The notes under the pieces are model-generated. The model was not told the origin of the DNA. It made no database searches and saw nothing but the letters and a program-made list of their open reading frames with translations. A DNA stretch of 64,000 nt from Saprospiraceae bacterium (GTDB taxonomy: Bacteria; Bacteroidota; Bacteroidia; Chitinophagales; Saprospiraceae). The stretch spans positions 1 to 64,000 of the forward strand of contig CATQHI010000027.1 of assembly GCA_958295895.1 (NCBI GenBank), given 5' to 3'. Shown here piece by piece: positions 37,685 to 49,286 of this stretch (its first letter is position 1; each line of letters starts with the position of its first letter). The translations under genes and the position numbers were made by a program.

Positions 37685-38521
37685 TTACTTCTTATTCTTT
37701 GTCTTGCGACGGCTGATGATCATTTTGTTACTTGCTTTCTTCACGCTGCGTGTCTTCTGACCCTTCGCCATGATGCCCGTGCGGGAGCGGGGGTGACCAC
37801 CCGACGCACGACCCTCACCACCGCCCATGGGGTGATCAACGGGGTTCATCGCTACACCTCGTACGCGGGGACGGCGACCGAGCCAGCGGCTACGACCGGC
37901 CTTACCGGCTACGGTCAATGCGTGATCCGGGTTGGAGGTGGCACCGATGACGGCGCGGCAGGTCTTCAGGATACGGCGGACCTCTCCACTTGGTAATTTT
38001 ACTGAGACGAAGCGACCCTCCTTTCCCATCAGAACACCGTTGGTACCCGCCGACCGGGCCAGTGCGGCACCCTTACCGGGTTGCAGTTCAATGGAGTGGA
38101 TTTGCGCACCAAGGGGTACCTCTCCCAGCAGCATACAGTTGCCTACATTGGGGGTAGCTTCGGGGCCGCTCACGATGGTATCACCCACGGTGAGCCCCTG
38201 GGGGGCGATGATGTAGCGCTTTTCGCCGTCGGTATACTCTACCAGTGCGATAAAAGCGGTACGATTGGGATCGTACTCAATGGTTTTGACCTCGGCGCGT
38301 ACGCCGTCCTTTTCCCGCTTAAAATCGACGATACGGTAGCGGCGCTTGTGTCCGCCGCCACGCTGACGGACGGTCATCTTACCCGTACGATTACGACCGC
38401 CGGTACGCTTGACCGGGGCCAGTAGGCTCTTTTCCGGCTTGTCTCCCGTTAGCTCGGTAAACTTGTTACCCACGTGAAAGCGGGAACCGGCCGAGACGGG
38501 CTTAAACTTCTTAATTGGCAT
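37685..38521 (-). CDS. rplB: 50S ribosomal protein L2
   Basis: 278 residues; needed for subunit joining and peptidyl-transferase structure. [20 protein letters not shown], and the diagnostic [20 protein letters not shown] near the end with its essential histidine. Intact, full length. Confidence 0.98.
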   Translation of the reverse strand: MPIKKFKPVSAGSRFHVGNKFTELTGDKPEKSLLAPVKRTGGRNRTGKMTVRQRGGGHKRRYRIVDFKREKDGVRAEVKTIEYDPNRTAFIALVEYTDGEKRYIIAPQGLTVGDTIVSGPEATPNVGNCMLLGEVPLGAQIHSIELQPGKGAALARSAGTNGVLMGKEGRFVSVKLPSGEVRRILKTCRAVIGATSNPDHALTVAGKAGRSRWLGRRPRVRGVAMNPVDHPMGGGEGRASGGHPRSRTGIMAKGQKTRSVKKASNKMIISRRKTKNKK

Positions 38522-38608
38522 TATCGCACTGGTTATCCGGTAGATCTCGGAGCGAAACGACGGCTATCCAGATCGACTCCGGTCCGTTGCTCCCCACCTA
38601 CCGGGGGT

Positions 38609-38905
38609 CTATAATTCGTTATACAAGTCGATCGTATCGCCCTCAATCAGGGTCACAATAGCCTTTTTAAAGCCACTGACCCGACCGCGGATGACGCCCG
38701 ACTTGGTCGATCTATTCTTACGCTTGCCCGGCATATTCATCGTGTTGACACTATCTACGGTGACCCCGTAGCGTGCCTCGACGGCGTTGCGGACTTCGAT
38801 TTTATTGGCAGCCTTATTGACCACGAAGGTGTACTGCGTCTGGTTTTCGCTCAGTAGCTCGGCCTTTTCCGAGACTACCGTTTTGAGGATAATCTGCTTA
38901 TTCAT
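38609..38905 (-). CDS. rplW: 50S ribosomal protein L23
   Basis: 98 residues; at the tunnel exit, docking site for trigger factor and SRP. KTVVSEKAELLSENQTQYTF, KIEVRNAVEARYGVTVDSVN and MNMPGKRKN. Overlaps the rplD 3' end by 8 bp. Confidence 0.97.
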   Translation of the reverse strand: MNKQIILKTVVSEKAELLSENQTQYTFVVNKAANKIEVRNAVEARYGVTVDSVNTMNMPGKRKNRSTKSGVIRGRVSGFKKAIVTLIEGDTIDLYNEL

Positions 38906-39551
38906 TGATCGCGGTGGTTTCGAGGGTAGCGAACTGCTCCTTCAGTTTCTCAATGGCACTCTCGGCAACCAGTACGGTGCCGGCGCGCATGATCTCGTAG
39001 GTGTTCACTGTGCCTACGCTAAGGACAGTGCTATCGGGCAGGTTGCGTCCACTACGGTATACGTTTGGCTCGTTGTCGGCCGTGATCAGCAGTACCTTTC
39101 CTTCCGTAGCCTGTACCCCGTTAAGAAAGTTGACGAAATCTTTCGTTTTCGGGGCATCGAACTTTAGATCTTCGACCAGTTTCACCCTGCCCTCCGCCGC
39201 TTTAGCGGAGTAAGCCGAAGCACGAGCATTAAGTTTGACTTTCTTATTCAACTTGATCCCGTAGGTACGGGGGCGGGGGCCGAAGATGCGGCCACCACTC
39301 CGGAACAGTGGGTTCTTAATGTCGCCCTTACGCGAGCCACCGGTACCCTTTTGCTTGTGTAGCTTTTTAGTGGAGCCGGCCACCTCACCCCGTTCTTTTG
39401 CCTTGTGGGTACCCTGGCGTTGTGCGGCCAGATAAGCCTTTACGGCTAGATATACGGCATGCTCATTAGGCTCGACGCCAAAAATATTTTCGGGTAGTTC
39501 GACCTCCCGGCCCGTTTCGGCACCCGTTGCGCTGTAGACTTGTAATTTCAT
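38898..39551 (-). CDS. rplD: 50S ribosomal protein L4
   Basis: 217 residues. Tunnel loop KQKGTGGSRKGDIKNPLFRS and GGRIFGPRPRTYGIKLNKKV. In E. coli L4 represses its own operon; no matching leader is evident here. Intact. Confidence 0.97.
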   Translation of the reverse strand: MKLQVYSATGAETGREVELPENIFGVEPNEHAVYLAVKAYLAAQRQGTHKAKERGEVAGSTKKLHKQKGTGGSRKGDIKNPLFRSGGRIFGPRPRTYGIKLNKKVKLNARASAYSAKAAEGRVKLVEDLKFDAPKTKDFVNFLNGVQATEGKVLLITADNEPNVYRSGRNLPDSTVLSVGTVNTYEIMRAGTVLVAESAIEKLKEQFATLETTAINE

Positions 39552-39578
39552 TGCTATTCGATTTAGAGGCGGGCCGCC

Positions 39579-40199
39579 TTACTTGTGGAGGATAACGGTA
39601 CCACCCTTTGGACCGGGTACGGCACCTTTGACCAAAATGAGGTTACGCTCGGGAAACACCTTGAGCACCCGGAGATTCTGGACGGTAACCCGACCACCTC
39701 CATCGCGACCGGCCATTCGCATGCCTTTGAAGACACGGGCGGGATAGCTTGCCGCACCGATCGAGCCCGGGGCCCGCTGGCGGTTGTGCTGTCCGTGAGT
39801 AGCATCGTTCACACCCCGGAAGTTGTGACGCTTCACTACCCCCTGAAAACCCTTACCCTTGCTAGTGCCTACGGCTGCGATTTTGTCACCTTCCGTAAAC
39901 ACCTCGTCGACGGTCACAGTCTCGCCGAGGGTTTTGGTAAGGTCCATATCGCGAAACTCGACCACGTCAGATTTGGGGCCGGTACCGGCGGCCTTAAAGT
40001 GGCCGATCAATTGCTGGGTACTGCTCTTCTCTTTCTTATCGCCGTAGGCAAGTTGGAGGGCGTTGTACTGGTCGGTATCGTCCGTTTTGACCTGGGTAAC
40101 CACACAGGGGCCGGCCTCAATGACCGTACAGGCTACATTGCGGCCTGCGTCGTCGAAAATGGAGGTCATCCCGACTTTCTTACCAATTATACCGTTCAT
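39579..40199 (-). CDS. rplC: 50S ribosomal protein L3
   Basis: 206 residues from [19 protein letters not shown]; an in-frame upstream extension lacks conservation and is excluded. Conserved [20 protein letters not shown] and [20 protein letters not shown] around the methylated-glutamine loop ([11 protein letters not shown]). Intact. Confidence 0.97.
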   Translation of the reverse strand: MNGIIGKKVGMTSIFDDAGRNVACTVIEAGPCVVTQVKTDDTDQYNALQLAYGDKKEKSSTQQLIGHFKAAGTGPKSDVVEFRDMDLTKTLGETVTVDEVFTEGDKIAAVGTSKGKGFQGVVKRHNFRGVNDATHGQHNRQRAPGSIGAASYPARVFKGMRMAGRDGGGRVTVQNLRVLKVFPERNLILVKGAVPGPKGGTVILHK

Positions 40200-40328
40200 C
40201 GGTCTATAATTTGCCGCCTTCTCCCACGAGAGGAGAGCGGGCGGTACACTCCCCAACCGGTGGTCGGGGGGGAGCAGTTTATTAATTAGGTTTCGTCCGC
40301 TGGAATAGCGGGGGGAAGTTGCGTAGTC

Positions 40329-40637
40329 CTAGGTAAGCTTGACCTGAATATCTACGCCACTGGGAAGCTCCAGCTTGGCTAGGGCATCCACCGTCTTTTG
40401 GTTGGGGGTATAGATCTCGATCAGGCGCTTATGGGTGCGCAACTGAAACTGCTCCCGGGATTTCTTATTCACGTGCGGCGAGCGCAGCACGGTGTATATA
40501 TCCTTCTCGGTGGGCAGCGGAATCGGGCCGGTAACGATGGCCCCACTGTTCTTAACGGTCTTTACAATCTTCTCGGTGGACTTGTCCACCAGGTTGTGAT
40601 CGTAAGAACGCAGCTTAATGCGAATTTTCTGATTCAT
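40329..40637 (-). CDS. rpsJ: 30S ribosomal protein S10
   Basis: 102 residues; also the transcription factor Nus[41 protein letters not shown] and [19 protein letters not shown] are diagnostic. tuf is not present between fusA and rpsJ. Confidence 0.98.
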   Translation of the reverse strand: MNQKIRIKLRSYDHNLVDKSTEKIVKTVKNSGAIVTGPIPLPTEKDIYTVLRSPHVNKKSREQFQLRTHKRLIEIYTPNQKTVDALAKLELPSGVDIQVKLT

Positions 40638-40723
40638 GCCAGTTTGTTTATCAAGGGATTGAGGAGTAAGGGGATCAGGGTGTTTAACCCCCTCACATCC
40701 TGGGAACCGGAAAGCATTCTCTC

Positions 40724-40731
40724 CGAAGGTA
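40724..40731 (-). promoter_or_regulatory. Weak candidate promoter upstream of rpsJ
   Basis: TACCTTCG on the minus strand, one base from the TAnnTTTG consensus, in the 101-bp fusA-rpsJ gap. Confidence 0.3.
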
Positions 40732-40738
40732 CTTACGT

Positions 40739-42871
40739 TTAGGCCTCGCCGCGTGCTTTAGCGATGATCTCCTTTGCTACGCCCTGGGGGGCTTCGGTAT
40801 AGTGAGAGAAGGTCATAGCAGAGCTAGCGCGTCCCGAAGTGATGGTCCGTAGGTCGGTAACATAGCCAAACATCTCGCTTAGGGGTACGTCGGCCGTAAT
40901 TTTGACTGCACCACCTGCTACCGGATTTTGACCCTTAGGCAGGCCCCGGCGGCGGTTAAGGTCGCCGATGACATTACCGGTGTACTCCTCCGGCGTGGTG
41001 ATGACCACGTCCATGATCGGTTCGAGCAGTTTGGGTTGAGCGGAATTAGCGGCTGCTTTAAAACCTTCCTTCGCGCAGAGCTCGAAGGCGATCGGCTTAG
41101 AGTCGACCGAGTGCATGGCACCATCAAATACGCGCACTTTCATGCTGTCGATGTTGTAGCCGGCCAGGACGCCGTTTTTCATCATCGACTTGAACCCGTC
41201 GCGGATCGGCTTTTGGTAGTTCTTGTCGATCGAACCACCGACGATATCCCACACAAACTGTAGGTTTTCCTTGCCACTCTTGAAGTCCTCGCTTTCTAGG
41301 AATTCCTCGTCGGCGGGGCCAAGATCGAAGCTCATATCGGCAAACAGACCCGAACCACCGGACTGCTTCTTGAGCCGCTCGCGGTGTGTAACGGTGTTGA
41401 AGAGGGCCTCTTTATAGTTCACTTGGGGTGCACCTACGTTGGCCTCCACCTTAAACTCACGCTTCAGGCGATCTACGATGATCTCAAGGTGCAGTTCACC
41501 CATGCCGCTAATCACGGTCTGGTTGGTATCCTCGTCATACTTGACCTGGAAGGTGGGATCTTCTTCAGCCAGCTTAGCGAGGGCCATACCGAGCTTATCG
41601 ATGTCCTTCTGCGTCTTGGGCTCAACGGCTACTCCGATCACGGGGTCGGGGAAGACCATGGATTCCAGCACGATGGGGTGGTTCTCGTCACACAGGGTAT
41701 CTCCGGTGCGGATGTCCTTAAAGCCCACCGCGGCAGCGATGTCGCCGGCTTCTACCTTGTCGATGCTCTCCTGCTTGTTGGCGTGCATCTGGTAGAGACG
41801 GGAGATACGCTCCTTGTTATCGCTGCGGGTATTCTTCACGTAAGAACCGGCATCGAGGCGACCGGAGTAAACCCGCATGAACGCCAGGCGACCTACGAAG
41901 GGGTCGGTAGCAATCTTAAAGGCTAATGCGGCAAAAGGCTCATCCACGCTAGGCTTACGCTCCAAAACTTTTTCGTCATCATCGGGATCGGTTCCCTTGA
42001 TGGCGGGTACGTCGAGCGGGCTGGGCAGGTAGGCGCATACGGCATCGAGTACAGCTTGTACACCTTTGTTCTTAAAGGCGGAGCCACACATCATGGGTAC
42101 GAAAGCAGCATCCATGACGGCGTCGCGCACGGCCTTGCGTACTTCTTCGACACTGATGCTCTCAGGATCCTCGAAGTACTTTTCCAGTAGTGACTCATCA
42201 TACTCAGCGACCGCTTCGAGCAGCTTTTCGCGCCACTCGTTAACGGTCTCCTCTAGGTCGGCGGGCATTTCGATGACTTCGAAAGTCATTCCCTGGTCCT
42301 CCTCGTTCCAGACAATGGCCTGCATAGTGATCAGGTCCACTACGCCCCTGAAGCGTTCCTCCGCTCCGATCGGTACCTGTAGGGGAATGGCTTTGGAGCC
42401 GAGTTTCTCCTGTACATCACGAACGACGCTGAAGAAGTCGGCCCCCGAGCGGTCCATCTTATTGACAAATCCGATCCGGGGTACCTTGTAGTTATTGGCT
42501 AGCCGCCAGTTGGTCTCCGACTGCGGCTCCACCCCCGACACGGCACAGAACAGAAAGACCAAGCCGTCCAGTACACGCAGCGAACGGTTAACCTCTACGG
42601 TGAAGTCCACGTGACCCGGGGTATCGATAATGTTAAATACGTACTTCTGGTCCTTCCAACTCCAGTTGGTGTGGGTAGCGGCCGAGGTAATGGTGATACC
42701 ACGCTCCTGCTCCTGCTCCATCCAGTCCATGGTGGCGGCACCATCGTGTACCTCACCGATCTTGTGTGAGATACCCGTATAGTAGAGGATACGCTCAGTG
42801 GTAGTTGTCTTACCGGCATCGATGTGCGCAGCAATCCCGATGTTGCGGGTATATTTCAGGTCCGTAGCCAT
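40739..42871 (-). CDS. fusA: Elongation factor G
   Basis: 710-residue translocation GTPase. G1 [15 protein letters not shown], switch-[13 protein letters not shown]3 DTPGHVDF, G4 NKMD; then domains II-V with [18 protein letters not shown] and the domain IV tip region [15 protein letters not shown]. Full length. Lies between rpsG and rpsJ as in other Bacteroidota. Confidence 0.98.
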   Translation of the reverse strand: MATDLKYTRNIGIAAHIDAGKTTTTERILYYTGISHKIGEVHDGAATMDWMEQEQERGITITSAATHTNWSWKDQKYVFNIIDTPGHVDFTVEVNRSLRVLDGLVFLFCAVSGVEPQSETNWRLANNYKVPRIGFVNKMDRSGADFFSVVRDVQEKLGSKAIPLQVPIGAEERFRGVVDLITMQAIVWNEEDQGMTFEVIEMPADLEETVNEWREKLLEAVAEYDESLLEKYFEDPESISVEEVRKAVRDAVMDAAFVPMMCGSAFKNKGVQAVLDAVCAYLPSPLDVPAIKGTDPDDDEKVLERKPSVDEPFAALAFKIATDPFVGRLAFMRVYSGRLDAGSYVKNTRSDNKERISRLYQMHANKQESIDKVEAGDIAAAVGFKDIRTGDTLCDENHPIVLESMVFPDPVIGVAVEPKTQKDIDKLGMALAKLAEEDPTFQVKYDEDTNQTVISGMGELHLEIIVDRLKREFKVEANVGAPQVNYKEALFNTVTHRERLKKQSGGSGLFADMSFDLGPADEEFLESEDFKSGKENLQFVWDIVGGSIDKNYQKPIRDGFKSMMKNGVLAGYNIDSMKVRVFDGAMHSVDSKPIAFELCAKEGFKAAANSAQPKLLEPIMDVVITTPEEYTGNVIGDLNRRRGLPKGQNPVAGGAVKITADVPLSEMFGYVTDLRTITSGRASSAMTFSHYTEAPQGVAKEIIAKARGEA

Positions 42872-42916
42872 GGCTTGGGGTATTATAGATTAGGGGAATG
42901 AGAGGCGGGCGGTAGC

Positions 42917-43393
42917 TTAGCGGCCGTAGTGCGCGAAGGCACGGTTGGACTCGGCCATCTTGTGGGTTTCCTCCTTCCGCTTGACGGCCAGGCCCTCGTT
43001 GCGGCTGGCGGCCAGCAGCTCGGCGGCGAGTTTTTCGGCGAATCCCTTACCGCTACGCTGGCGGGCGAAGCGCACGAGCCACTTCATACCGATCGACATC
43101 TTACGCTTTCCGCGAATCTCGGTCGGAATCTGGAAGGTAGCGCCTCCAATGCGGCGGCTGCGTACCTCTACCTGGGGCATGGCGTTGTTGATAGCACGTT
43201 TCCATACCTCGTACTCGTCGATCTCCTCGTTAGCCACTCGTTCCTTAATGATGTCCATCGCACCGTAAAACACAGCAAAGGCCGTACTTTTTTTACCGGA
43301 GTACATCAGGTTATTCACGAACTGGGTCACGAGGGTATCGCCGAAGCGGGGGTCCGGAGTGACGATCCGGAGTTTTGGTTTTCTTTTACGCAT
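42917..43393 (-). CDS. rpsG: 30S ribosomal protein S7
   Basis: 158 residues; nucleates the 30S head. TQFVNNLMYSGKKSTAFAVF, RSRRIGGATFQIPTEIRGKR and KRKEETHKMAESNRAFAHYG are family blocks. Intact. Confidence 0.98.
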   Translation of the reverse strand: MRKRKPKLRIVTPDPRFGDTLVTQFVNNLMYSGKKSTAFAVFYGAMDIIKERVANEEIDEYEVWKRAINNAMPQVEVRSRRIGGATFQIPTEIRGKRKMSIGMKWLVRFARQRSGKGFAEKLAAELLAASRNEGLAVKRKEETHKMAESNRAFAHYGR

Positions 43394-43465
43394 GGTTGCT
43401 TTGCTTCAGATGGTCGTTGCCGACCGCTGGGCTCCTATTCGAGGTGACCCGTCTTACTTAATTAG

Positions 43466-43840
43466 TTATTTCTTGGGGCGCTTGGCACCGTACTTCGAGC
43501 GGGCCTGCTTACGGTTAGCAACGCCGGCCGTATCCAGGGCACCCCGGACGATGGTATAGCGTACACCGGGAAGGTCCTTTACCCGGCCCCCACGGATGAG
43601 CACGATACTGTGCTCCTGCAGGTTGTGTCCCTCTCCGGGAATGTAGGCGATCACCTCGATACCGTTGGTCAGACGCACCTTAGCCACCTTCCGCAGGGCG
43701 GAGTTCGGCTTTTTCGGAGTGGTGGTGTACACACGGGTGCATACCCCCCGTTTCTGCGGACAGGCATCCAGCGCACGCGACTTACTGGTCTCCTTGATCT
43801 GCTTGCGGCCCTTGCGGACCAATTGGTTAATTGTAGGCAT
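43466..43840 (-). CDS. rpsL: 30S ribosomal protein S12
   Basis: 124 residues; decoding-centre protein. [34 protein letters not shown] with the lysine whose change gives streptomycin resistance still present, and [16 protein letters not shown]. First gene of the block, behind a candidate promoter. Confidence 0.98.
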   Translation of the reverse strand: MPTINQLVRKGRKQIKETSKSRALDACPQKRGVCTRVYTTTPKKPNSALRKVAKVRLTNGIEVIAYIPGEGHNLQEHSIVLIRGGRVKDLPGVRYTIVRGALDTAGVANRKQARSKYGAKRPKK

Positions 43841-43906
43841 ACGTTTTCTTTGCTTTACGAACGCTTTTTTGATTCACCAGAGGCCTACCTCCTGAAAAAG
43901 CGAGCA

Positions 43907-43914
43907 CAAAGGTA
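43907..43914 (-). promoter_or_regulatory. Promoter of the rpsL operon
   Basis: TACCTTTG on the minus strand, 67 nt before the rpsL ATG; matches TAnnTTTG. The -33 element is not clear. Confidence 0.55.
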
Positions 43915-43945
43915 CTGTTTTGTTTTCAGACTTCCTAATGGTTGA

Positions 43946-44177
43946 GGGGGGGGTTGTTGAGTTGGTTGGTTGTTGAGTGGCCGTTGTTGTAGGTGTGGTA
44001 GGAGTCATAGGTGTGGTAGACGTCGCGTTCACTTAGCATGCCTGGTAGGTGTGATCCTGAGATGCGCTTTCCGGATGCACGAAATATTCTTTGCACCTGC
44101 GGCCCCGTCCCCTATCACGCCTGCCACACTTCCGACAACCGCACCGCAACAACCCACCAATTCAACAACGCCCCCCC
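43946..44177. repeat. Imperfect inverted-repeat element, arms about 66 bp
   Basis: Arm 1 (43946-44011) runs GGGGGG, GTTGTTGAGTTGGTTGG, GTTGTTG, GGTGTGG, ATAGG. Arm 2 (44111-44177) read on the minus strand runs GGGGGGCGTTGTTGAATTGG, GGTTGTTG, GTGTGG, GATAGG in the same order. About 100 bp lies between, including TTGCACCTGCGGCCCCGTCC. The outer edge of arm 2 touches the ftsY stop. It may be a MITE-like element or a large bidirectional terminator. Confidence 0.7.
44091..44112 (+). repeat. Dispersed GC-rich motif, representative copy
   Basis: TTGCACCTGCGGCCCCGTCC. Copies close to TGCACCTGCGGCCCCGCCCC were found by eye on the plus strand at 3233-3252, 8439-8458, 12757-12774, 19929-19948, 44091-44112, 50580-50596, 52699-52717 and 58861-58880, and on the minus strand at 3336-3352, 10654-10671, 21230-21250, 26722-26740, 34744-34765, 49805-49825, 54638-54657 and 59409-59427. 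The most variable positions are the seventh base (T, G or C) and the eleventh. Confidence 0.75.
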
Positions 44178-45139
44178 TAAAACTGGTCCCCAAACAAGCT
44201 ATCCACAAATGCGCGCTTGTTGAACACCTGCAGGTGGTCGATACCCTCCCCGATACCAATGTAACGGATGGGTACCTGGAACTGATCGGTGATGCCGATG
44301 GCCACCCCACCCTTGGCGGTGCCGTCAAGTTTGGTGAGGGTTAGGGCGGTGACGTCGGTGGCCTCGGTGAAGGCCTTGGCCTGTTCGATGGCGTTCTGGC
44401 CGGTGGTGGCGTCAAGGACGAGCATGACCTGGTGAGGGGCCGAGGGCATGGCCTTAGTCACGGAGCGCTTAATCTTGGACAGCTCCTTCATAAGGTTGAA
44501 CTTAGTGTGCAAGCGGCCGGCCGTGTCGATGATGGCCACGTCGCAGTTGTTCTTCTGGGCGTAGGTGACGGTCTCGTAGGCTACGGCGGCGGGGTCGGTG
44601 TTCATGCCCTTAGAGTAGAAGTCGCAGCCGACGCGCTCGGCCCAGATGCCAAGCTGGTCTACGGCAGCGGCGCGGAAGGTGTCGGCGGCTCCGAGCACGA
44701 CCTTGTACCCGCGGCGCTTATACTGATTGGCGAGCTTACCGATGGTGGTGGTCTTGCCTACGCCATTGACACCCACCACGAGAATAATGGCGGGGCGTTC
44801 GGTGGTAGGCAGCACGTAGTCGTCGAAGTCCTCCTCGTTCTGTTCGGCCAGGAGGTTGACGATCTCGTCGCGCAGGATATGGTTGAGCTCGCTGGTGTTG
44901 AGGTACCGGTCTTCGGCCACGCGGGCCTCGATACGCGCGATGATCTTGATGGTGGTATCGAGGCCAACATCGCTGGAGATGAGCACGGTCTCGAGCTCAT
45001 CGAGTACCTCCTCGTCGACACGGTCTTTACCGGCCACGGCCCGGCCCAGCTTATTGAAAAACCCCTGCTTGGTTTTTTCCAGCCCCTTGTCGAGGTCCTC
45101 CTTCTTCTCGGGGGTAAAAAACTTCTTAAAAAAACTCAT
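44177..45139 (-). CDS. ftsY: Signal recognition particle receptor FtsY
   Basis: SRP receptor GTPase that delivers ribosome-nascent-chain complexes to SecYEG. 320 residues from [20 protein letters not shown], giving a short amphipathic N-terminus. N domain helices, then G1 [35 protein letters not shown] (G3), [10 protein letters not shown] (G4) and [12 protein letters not shown]. The acidic A domain of E. coli is lacking, as in many Bacteroidota. Confidence 0.97.
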   Translation of the reverse strand: MSFFKKFFTPEKKEDLDKGLEKTKQGFFNKLGRAVAGKDRVDEEVLDELETVLISSDVGLDTTIKIIARIEARVAEDRYLNTSELNHILRDEIVNLLAEQNEEDFDDYVLPTTERPAIILVVGVNGVGKTTTIGKLANQYKRRGYKVVLGAADTFRAAAVDQLGIWAERVGCDFYSKGMNTDPAAVAYETVTYAQKNNCDVAIIDTAGRLHTKFNLMKELSKIKRSVTKAMPSAPHQVMLVLDATTGQNAIEQAKAFTEATDVTALTLTKLDGTAKGGVAIGITDQFQVPIRYIGIGEGIDHLQVFNKRAFVDSLFGDQF

Positions 45140-45159
45140 GTGCCGGCAAATTGAGGCGG

Positions 45160-45167
45160 CAAAGGTA
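45160..45167 (-). promoter_or_regulatory. Promoter of ftsY
   Basis: TACCTTTG on the minus strand, 20 nt before the ftsY ATG, giving a very short leader. Confidence 0.5.
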
Positions 45168-45170
45168 CGT

Positions 45171-45752
45171 TTAGCCCCCGTGTAATGGCCGCGGCAGCTG
45201 CAGGCGGTGCGTCGGCCTGGTCGGCTCGGGTAAGTGCTCGATGACAAAGTTAGGGAGCTGGCGGAGGTTATCCAGCATGGCGTGGTGGGGAGCGGTGGCC
45301 AGTTGGTGATACGAAGAGCGGCCGTTGCAGATAGCGAGGTTGAAGTGGACGCGGGCGGCGTTGCTTTGCTCCAGGAGCCGGGGGGTATCGACGGCGGCCA
45401 TGCTGAAGCGTGGATTGCTCAGACCGGCCAATTCCTGTGCTCTGGCAATCGGGTTTTCCTGTTCCTGTTGCTGGGTGATGATCTGCTGTACGGTACCATC
45501 CTCATCGACGGACCACCTGAGGCGTTGCAGGATGACCAGGGTGTGCTCGCGGTCGTAATCACTCAGTAGACAGATCCGCACGCCCCGTTTACGCAGCCAG
45601 ATGAAGGTGGCCTCCACGCCCGGCATCCGTTCGAGGGAGGCAGTGGCCAGAAAGCGGTCCATACCCTCTTGTACCGCAACGCACATATCGTTGAGGTGAA
45701 ACACCGCGAGTTGGAGGTGTGCATCGATCATGCGATGGGCGGGCTGAATCAC
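45171..45752 (-). CDS. HAD-like protein with degenerate catalytic motif I
   Basis: 193 residues (or 186 from the second ATG, MIDAHLQLAVF). Resembles phosphonatase-like HAD hydrolases: motif II LLSDYD after LRKRGVRIC, and a helical cap (MPGVEATFIWL). However, motif I reads LAVFHLNDM where the family has VFDxxGT, so the nucleophile Asp is His and the general acid position is not Asp. It is probably not a phosphatase. C-terminal 25 residues are Pro/Arg/Leu-rich. Stands between ftsY and a divergent hydrolase. Confidence 0.6.
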   Translation of the reverse strand: MIQPAHRMIDAHLQLAVFHLNDMCVAVQEGMDRFLATASLERMPGVEATFIWLRKRGVRICLLSDYDREHTLVILQRLRWSVDEDGTVQQIITQQQEQENPIARAQELAGLSNPRFSMAAVDTPRLLEQSNAARVHFNLAICNGRSSYHQLATAPHHAMLDNLRQLPNFVIEHLPEPTRPTHRLQLPRPLHGG

Positions 45753-45932
45753 TTTTTTTGGTATCCTAAGTCGATAAATACATGGAAGTCACGCATTTAT
45801 AACGATGAAAGTAATGCTATAGATTTTGCTACCGTTTGTTAGGCTTCTAAATTAATGTAGACTTAATATTGCGGGGCGGTCCTCGCTGCTGACGGTCACA
45901 AACCCTTAACCTCCCGCATACGTTCCCGTATT

Positions 45933-46751
45933 ATGAAGCAAATGGAGCTTCCTCCGGGTATTTTGCACCACCTGATCCACCAGCGGGATGACACTTCGGA
46001 ATGGATGGTGTTCATCCACGGTGCGGGCGGCAGCTCCATCACCTTCAAGCACCAGGTGCGGGCCTTTAAGCCCTTTTTCAACCTGTTACTGATCGATATG
46101 CGCGATCACGGCTACAGCAAGGACCTTGAGCCCAAGTATTCCACCTACGATTTTGACATCGTCACCGACGACGTACTGCGTACGATAGATTACGTAGGCA
46201 TCAAGCGGGCACACTTTCTTTCCCTTTCCCTGGGCAGCATCGTACTCCAGCGTCTTTATGATCGCCGTCCCGATCTGATCGAGTCGATGATCATGGCCGG
46301 CGGCGTATTCAAGGCCGACTGGAAGATTCGCCTCTTCGCCCACAGCGGTAAGTTCCTCAGTTACTTCATCCCCTTCCGCTGGATCTACGACACCTTCATC
46401 ATGATCGTGCTACCGCGGGAAAACCACGCCCCGAGCCGGCGGCTCTACCGCCTACAATCCAAGAAACTGACCCCGACAGAGTTTCTTAAGTGGCTCGGAC
46501 TGTACCGCGACTTCTTCTCCATCGTCAGGCGCTTCTACCGCCGCAAACTGCTGACCTCAAGCCTGATCGTGATGGGGGGGCAGGACCACGTCTTCCTCCA
46601 GGCCGCCCAGCGGTTTGCCAAAAAACAGGCGCACCATGCGGAACTAGTGGTGATCGAGGGCTGCGGGCACCTTTGTAATCTGGAGGAGGTGCAACGGTTT
46701 AATGAGGCGGTGCTGCGGTTTTTGGGGAAGCCGGTGGTAGTTGGCAGCTAG
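45933..46751 (+). CDS. Alpha/beta-fold hydrolase
   Basis: 272 residues. Oxyanion-hole motif FIHGAGGSS (about residue 28), DMRDHGYSKD, nucleophile elbow LSLSLGSIV (the usual first Gly replaced by Ser), the acid in MGGQDHVF and the catalytic His in GCGHLCNLEE. A basic, partly hydrophobic lid (FLSYFIPFRWIYDTFIMIVL) suggests a lipid-like or membrane-near substrate. Substrate unknown. Converges with atpC, overlapping by 4 bp. Confidence 0.9.
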   Translation: MKQMELPPGILHHLIHQRDDTSEWMVFIHGAGGSSITFKHQVRAFKPFFNLLLIDMRDHGYSKDLEPKYSTYDFDIVTDDVLRTIDYVGIKRAHFLSLSLGSIVLQRLYDRRPDLIESMIMAGGVFKADWKIRLFAHSGKFLSYFIPFRWIYDTFIMIVLPRENHAPSRRLYRLQSKKLTPTEFLKWLGLYRDFFSIVRRFYRRKLLTSSLIVMGGQDHVFLQAAQRFAKKQAHHAELVVIEGCGHLCNLEEVQRFNEAVLRFLGKPVVVGS

Positions 46752-47058
46752 CGCATATTCCGAGCCCCCTGCACCAACAAGTTCACCTCATTATTCAGCA
46801 CCTCTACGAAGCCGCGATCGATACTAAAGGTCAGGCTATGGTTGGGATTAGTTTCCTTAGTCATGCCGCTGGTATCCTCGTTGTAGTAGCTGTACTCGCC
46901 TGCACCGGTAACCATAGTGATGCGGCCGGCGGTAAGGCTGGAAACCAGGGGGGCGTGGTTATCCAGGAGCTGGAAGCTACCATCGGCACCGGGTAGGGCT
47001 ACGCGAGTGACGTTGCCGGTGAAGATGGTGCGGTCAGGAGTGAGAACGGAAATTTTCA

Positions 47059-47059
<1 letters not shown>
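46748..47059 (-). CDS. atpC: ATP synthase F1 subunit epsilon
   Basis: 103 residues: MKISVLTPDRTIFTGNVTRV, LPGADGSFQLLDNHAPLVSS. It contains the beta-sandwich but little of the C-terminal helical hairpin, so inhibition by that hairpin is probably absent. Its ATG shares one base with the atpD stop. Confidence 0.95.
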
Positions 47060-48672
<1,613 letters not shown>

Positions 48673-48713
48673 TTAGGCGCAGCATTTCCCTACCCTAGTT
48701 CCTTCCCGCCCAC

Positions 48714-49283
48714 ATGTCCCAGCACCGTCGAACCATCCTCTACCGCGCCGGGCGCTACGTAACCCAGTTGCTCATCAAGGAGCTGCCCAAGGACCGTGTT
48801 TTCCACAACCTCCACCACACCATCAACGTCATGCAGGGTGCCCTCAAGATCGGCAAGGCCGAGGGCCTGAGCGAGGAAGACCTCGAAATCGTCATGCTCG
48901 CCGCCTGGTTCCACGACACCGGCCACGTCAAGACCTACACCGGCCACGAGCGCGTGAGCATGCAGATCGCCGAAGACTGGCTACGAGCCGAAAACTACCC
49001 CGCCGACCGCACCCAGGCTGTGCTGCGCTGCATCGAGGTCACCACCATGCCGCAACGCCCTACTACGACCATGGAGTCGGTCATGTGCGACGCCGACCTC
49101 TACCACCTCTCCTTCAATACCTACGATCACTACCAGGAGATGCTGCGCGAAGAGTGGCGTCGTGAACTCGGTATTGAGGTCTCCGACGAGGACTGGAACC
49201 TCCAAAATGCCGCCTTCCTCAACGCCCACCACTACTTCACCAACTACGGCAAGGAGGTCCTGGAATGCCGCAAAAGCGTCTAG
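48714..49283 (+). CDS. HD-domain phosphohydrolase
   Basis: 189 residues. HD-superfamily metal site: FHNLHHTINVM (first His), AAWFHDTGH (HD pair) and CDADLYHLS (final Asp). Such proteins hydrolyse nucleotides or cyclic nucleotides; the substrate is not evident. No partner domain is fused. It lies 3 bp before uxaA and may be in that operon. Confidence 0.82.
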   Translation: MSQHRRTILYRAGRYVTQLLIKELPKDRVFHNLHHTINVMQGALKIGKAEGLSEEDLEIVMLAAWFHDTGHVKTYTGHERVSMQIAEDWLRAENYPADRTQAVLRCIEVTTMPQRPTTTMESVMCDADLYHLSFNTYDHYQEMLREEWRRELGIEVSDEDWNLQNAAFLNAHHYFTNYGKEVLECRKSV

Positions 49284-49286
49284 CCC

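Larger units (their letters stand above)
43841..44176. other. 336-bp intergenic region between ftsY and rpsL
   Basis: Holds the rpsL promoter and a large imperfect inverted repeat with a copy of the dispersed GC-rich motif in its centre. No coding frame with recognisable motifs. Confidence 0.7.

Noticed and set aside
39585-40289. Plus-strand 234-codon frame opposite rplC
   Set aside because: Antisense shadow of a conserved ribosomal protein gene.
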